Below the pieces are notes generated by a model, which was given only the letters and a program-made list of their open reading frames with translations, made no database searches and was not told where the DNA came from. A stretch of DNA of 64,000 nt from Patiria miniata (Eukaryota; Echinodermata; Asteroidea; Valvatida; Asterinidae): positions 19,654,927 through 19,718,926 of the forward strand of contig NW_024037063.1 of assembly GCF_015706575.1 (NCBI RefSeq), given 5' to 3'. How positions within the stretch are numbered: position 1 is the first letter of the stretch; every line of letters starts with the position of its first letter. The translations under genes were made by a program, and so were the position numbers. Shown piece by piece: positions 26,901 through 32,900 of the stretch.

Positions 26901-29900
26901 TACTTTTTGGATAGCTGCAAATGATGGACTGTAGCTTTAATGCTTGCGTTTTTATGCTGTGGCTGTTGCTCAAAATAAACACCACATAGTTTGAGCAAAA
27001 ACGACCTGGTTAAATTTTCAACTATCTTCCGTGAAGCATTATTGCTGTATTAAAAATCTCAGCTGAAAATATTTTTCTCTGACACTTTTTGTGCGTGATT
27101 GTCGTTACAGATTGTCACCATGGTCGTTACGGGCCCAATTGTCACCAGCATTGTGTCTGCGGTAACGGCGCGTCGTGTGATTCTACTGACGGCACTTGCC
27201 ACTGTCAGCCCGGATGGATTGGACCAACATGTGATCAGGGTAAGACAGTAACAAACTTTCTTCCCAAAAAATGGCGTGCTTCCTGCCAAAATAATTTCCC
27301 TTATGCCCGATTTCTATCTCTTCCCTGATAGTCACAGTCCAGATCTCATGAATTGTTTAACCGCCGATGTATTTTAACGCAGCATTTTGCATTATACTGA
27401 CATGATTTTATAAGCACTGCATCATTGCTGTCTTTTAGTATGAGGAAAAAAATTACCAGGATTGCTTGGTTAGGACTCTAACTCGGCCACAATCTTCTGC
27501 AATTATTTCATGGATTTTTCATTTTTCCCAAATCTCACTCCTGTCGTGTTCACTGTAGCTCTGTAATTGACCTATCGCCGTTTGCGAGTTAGCCACGCCC
27601 CTTAGACAACCCTATGGAGTTTTTTGTACACTAAGTTTTGTTTGTCTCAGATTTTGCGCGTTTCGCGTCAAGTTTTTATATCATGTAATTGTACAATATT
27701 TCACAAGCTGCGTTGACGCGATTCTAACGCGCTTCTACCGCGATAGGTCAATTACCCTAGCAATTAACATACTTCTTGAAAATTTTACACACTATTGGAA
27801 GTATGGCAGCATTGAAATAAATGTCCTATTAATGTAATAATAATCTTTTTTTTTATTGCACCAGCTTGTCCTGAAGCTACCTATGGTATGTTCTGCTCGG
27901 AGAAATGCGACTGCGACAACGGCGCCCCCTGTGATCATGTGACCGGCACGTGCCGGTGTCGACCAGGCTTTGCTGGCGACCGCTGCGAAAGGAGTAAGTG
28001 AATGTCTTCCTTTTTTTTTATAAAATCTGTTTGAGGAATATTTTCTAGAGTAATTAGAGAGTACCTCCAGATAGTTCGATAAGCATCTCGGGATTTAGAG
28101 GACTTTGCAAAAATAGAATGCCTAACTCTCCTACTGTTTCAACAGTCACAGGCACTCAGAATTTCCATCCACTTCCCCAACCATGCATTATTGATGTATT
28201 TGTTTTCCATTCTTCAGTTTGCCAGACGGGAACCTATGGTCTGAACTGCGAACTCATCAAGGATTGTCACAATGGGGGCGTGCTGAACTCATCCATTGGA
28301 CTGTGTTCATGCAGTCTGGGCTGGACTGGCGAAACATGCCAAGAAGGTACGTCATGGATTCATACCATAACACGGTTCATTTGGGTTTTTTATTTAAAAA
28401 TTCGTAAGAGGTTCTGTGCAAATCCGGCTACAACTTTGTGTAAACATAATCACCACATAATACAAAAACTTTTTTCAGCGTCATCGCTTACAGTATGAGA
28501 ATCTCATCATCAACAATTGCAGATCCAGAACAACATTTTTTGGGGGGGGGGAGGGCCCAAAAAAATTGGTCCCCCAAAAGTGGGCCAAAAAAATAGCGGC
28601 ATGGGGTTTGGGGCTCGTTTAAGGGCCCCGAAAAATGTTTGAATTCTAGATGCTCTGTTGTGCCATCTGAGGCAATTTCTGACCACTTTAACCAATTTGT
28701 TTTAGGGAAAGATGGTGGTGTACGCAGTGCCTGCCTTTTTGCGGCGTCACTTTGCCCCCCTTCCCCTTCCCCCCCCCCCCCCCCCCGATCCGCCCTTGAT
28801 CATCAATATATGAAATTTAACATAATCTTTTTATTGAATATTTTGTTTGTCAATTTGTCGAATACAGTCTAATCAGTATACATGGTGGTCCAAAAAAAGG
28901 TTACACTCTTTCAGATGCAGATTTCTCAAAATTGGGGAGACATGTTCAAATTACATGTTTCAAATATTCCTAAACTTCAATGTCTTGGTAGTATATGGTG
29001 AAAACGGCATTGAAAATAGCGCCTAAATTAAGAAATGGTGGCCACTTACAGAAAAATGGTCAAAAACCAGTTCGTCCACACGCAAGTCTATGAGACTTGG
29101 TCAAAACATTAGCACTGCGTGCACGTAGAACTGCAATATAGTCAAATACTGCTTCTTATGCCTTAATAATTATACTTGGTGTTGAACCTTTATGAACAAT
29201 TTCGGTGTCTTTAGTTCGAAATTCAAAAACAGTGGCGACCGGAAATTGGGTACAAAATCGTTAGGGACTGCGCCACGTTAGGGGACACCAACAACAACAT
29301 GTAGTTGCTAGTTCGTGGTTTTTGATCTGTAATTACTTACTGAATGCCTATATGCATCCGTTATAAGCGGCTCTTAATTTGCCAATTAAGCGCTTGTTTA
29401 TTGTCAATAAACATCAGGTTTTACCTGCCCAGAAAGTGCTAATTGAGCACGTAGTAATTATTAATTGACAGCTGTTTCATTACCCCTGCAACTTGAAGAC
29501 CAAAAAAAAAAGGCTGAATTCCGTCACAGCCATATAAAAAAATGCAAATTTAATTTGATTGTAATAGGCAGCACGCAGATTGGCACTTAGCGGGTGTTAG
29601 TTTTTCAGAGGTTGGTTATTTTTTAACTTCGGAAGGGAAAAAAAAATTACATTTGTGCAAACATGGGAAATGCTTGCCACGCCAATTCCTAGCAATACTC
29701 AATTGATGTAAAAAAAAAAAGATTCGCTCCAGCACAGTATAAGTTGAGCAAACATGTGACCTGCGGTCCATGCTTTTAAAGGGTTCGTGTACTGTAATTT
29801 TTTTTTAATGCAATCCTTGAAAATGCACCTTTGTGTCCATTTAACATTTTTTTCAATATTCATTTTGCCATATTAAAGGACATTTTGGTGCCTTTTTGGT

Positions 29901-32900
29901 TTTCGTGCTAAATGGGATGTCATTTCAGGCAGAAACCTCAATGTTATTAGCTATTTCTGTACCAACAGTTGCCAGAATTTTGGATATTTTGTGGTCATAA
30001 ATTTTCTTTTCTTTGGTGATTCGTTGTTGTTTCAGTACAAGACAGGCTAATTTTTCTCACAAATGTTTTCCATGAGCACATTTTGGGTCACACTTTGAAA
30101 ACAGAAAACCCCTAAACTGAACAGTGTCTTCCTGAAATGATATCATATTAACAGTGCCCTGCAGTTTTAAGTACTCTGTGTAGCAAATACTATTTCGTTT
30201 AAAATGCAATTTGTGGCCCAATTGGGCACATTTCAGGCCGTAATGTCCCTTTAATGAGATTGTGTGACAGATATCAACCTATACAACCAGTCCTGTTCAG
30301 CTCCAACCAGTTTTTATGAGCACAAATTGGAAAGAAAAGTCCTCCTACAATTCCCTGATTTCCAGCTTTTTTTTTTTAAATTGGCACCGTACATGTGTGT
30401 ATATTTTTTTATAACTCAAATTTCAGGCCAAAATGTCAGAATCCATTCATATCCCCGTTAATGTGACATTAGGTGTGCACATTGATCCTATGAATTGTCT
30501 TTAGAACATGAAGTTAGAACATTGCTGTGAATGTTCAACGTTGAGTTTTTAATCCCTTGTCAACTACCATTAGAATTTTACAATCAAAGCTGTTGTTCAC
30601 GTTAAGTTTTTCTAGCCCTGTCTACTTTTTAAAAAGAATTTGAAGACTACTTCTGATATAAGGAAGTCTTGTTTTTACATTGAAACATATATTTGGTGAA
30701 TGTCTTTGTCACAGAATGCCAGGCTGGTCGGTATGGCCCCAACTGCGAGCTGGAATGTGCCTGTGAAAACGACGGACGCTGCGATCGCATGACGGGCTGC
30801 TGCGAGTGCCATGACGGTTTCTTCGGCCAGCGATGCGAGTACAGTAAGTCTACATTCTAAGTTCTTTTAAGATGGAACCTGTTCATAAGATGGAATTTTA
30901 ATGATGGAATACTTAATGCGGTACCCGCTGCTATGTACATCAGATTCGAACCAGCCAACCGATCCCGTTAGCTCGGTGGTCGAGTGGTAAGACATCTGCA
31001 CTAGAAAGCAGGAGGTCGTGGGTTCGAGTCCCACCCGAGTGATTTTTTCCAACTACCACTTGGGAGGTAACACACTGAATATACAGTGTTTATACATCGT
31101 TGAAGGGCAAAACCTAATTTGAGGTGGAACCTGTGGAACCTTCTCGCAGGTTTGCCGCACACTTGCCACATGTGATCTTAAAGAAAAGTCCCGCGAGCAT
31201 TTTGGTAACCCAACTGGTAAATTGTGCATGCGTACTACCTGAGCGCAATCGAGCCTGGTTCCGCCTTGGAAATGGCTTCTTATTTAGGGTCACCAAATTA
31301 GTCTATATGTTATTACGGTGAAGAGGTTTATAACTTGTTCGATGATGTAAGTTATAGCCACTTACCGATCGAATGTCTGTATCATTAAATGTCTGGACTC
31401 CGGGGACTCCGAGTCCAATCGTCAATGCACAGCAAAGCGGTGTAAAAACTGCTCCCACGCTGGTGCGGTGAACTTTGGCTTACAGCCGAGTGTGTAATCT
31501 CTACACACCTGGTTCCGAGAAGTTTGTGCGATAGTTCGGTCCGAAATAGTATATAATCCTCGGCGAACACAAGCCACAAAACTCACAGGATAACAGTCAA
31601 TAATTATTAAGGCAACGAAATGTAAAACTTGTTGTAGTGTCGTAGAATAACTAGAGGAAAAGTTGAAAAAATCACTCAACAATCACAACGTGTCATTCAT
31701 TTTCGAAGACTGATTGCAAAGTGTAATAGAAACCTGTAAAAGTCAGAGCACTTTTCCATGTACACTGCATGTAGAAACTCGTCTGGCATCCAGACTCCAA
31801 ATGTCGTGTGGTGATACTTGGTGCGCATGCGTACAAGCTCCAAATAAGAATGCACAGTATTTATAAGGAATGTACAAATGTAACAAAGTTGCTACAACAG
31901 TCACTCATTTATTTATTCTTGGTTGTATCTATAAATAGTGTGTGAGCCAGGTTTCTACGGGTCCTACTGCAGCCGTCAGTGTGAGTGTCACCCAGCCGCC
32001 GAGTGCGACCCGGTCAGCGGTCAGTGTCGCTGTCCGCCGGGCCGGACGGGACCGGAGTGCAAGCAGTCCTGCCCGCTGGGCTTCTACGGCCCCAACTGTC
32101 TGGACATGTGCAACTGCGTCAACCTCACCATGTGCAATCCGATCAGCGGGAGGTGCGAGTGTCCGCCGGGCTTTACCGGGCAACACTGCGAAGAAGGTGA
32201 GTTCTTGTGACTCTGTCTTTAAGGAGTCATTTTAAAACTTATCCCAGAAAAGTTGAGGGATAAATTTCCCCCATAATGTGGACTGCATTTTGTACTCGAT
32301 TGGGAATGCAAAGCTAATTTGACATCATGAAACCTTCACTGCAAAATTCGCCAGGGTTTGAGGTGTGCTCAATTATTACGAATTTGCAGTGCCAATACTT
32401 TGTATATAATATATATATATATAAAAGTATGTGACGTCACATATTTGCGTGAGCATTTGCTTTCGCACCAAGTATGAACTGGCTTTTAGGTGTCGACTCA
32501 ATAATTGTTCCACGAAAGTTGAGGAAACTTTTCGTCAGTATGCTGATTGTATCTCTGTCAACCATACTTGGGCGCTTTGTTGTGTGAATAGTTTTGCATA
32601 GTAAAACAGTAGCTAATTGTTTAAAGAGGTTGTGGAATGTTCGAAGACATTTCCGTCATTTTTCGGTCATTGTGACGTAATAAACAGGTCATTGTGACGT
32701 AATAAACAGGACTCGTTTATACTACGCTGCATCGGAAGTCCTGTTTATTACGTCACGATTTACTATGTTTTGTTTGCTGCCCCCAACGACGACTTTTACA
32801 CAAATTGCACGTTCGGGTCGAAACAGGACCTGAAAAACAGCTCTCAAATAGTACCTTTTGTACTCATTTCATGACAGACACAATAGTCGTTTTTATTCAT

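Noticed and set aside
30960..31041. tRNA gene with intact B box
   Set aside because: The anticodon loop has eight bases, the acceptor stem is imperfect, and a relative at 56.94 kb shares flanks beyond the tRNA. A SINE head fits better.
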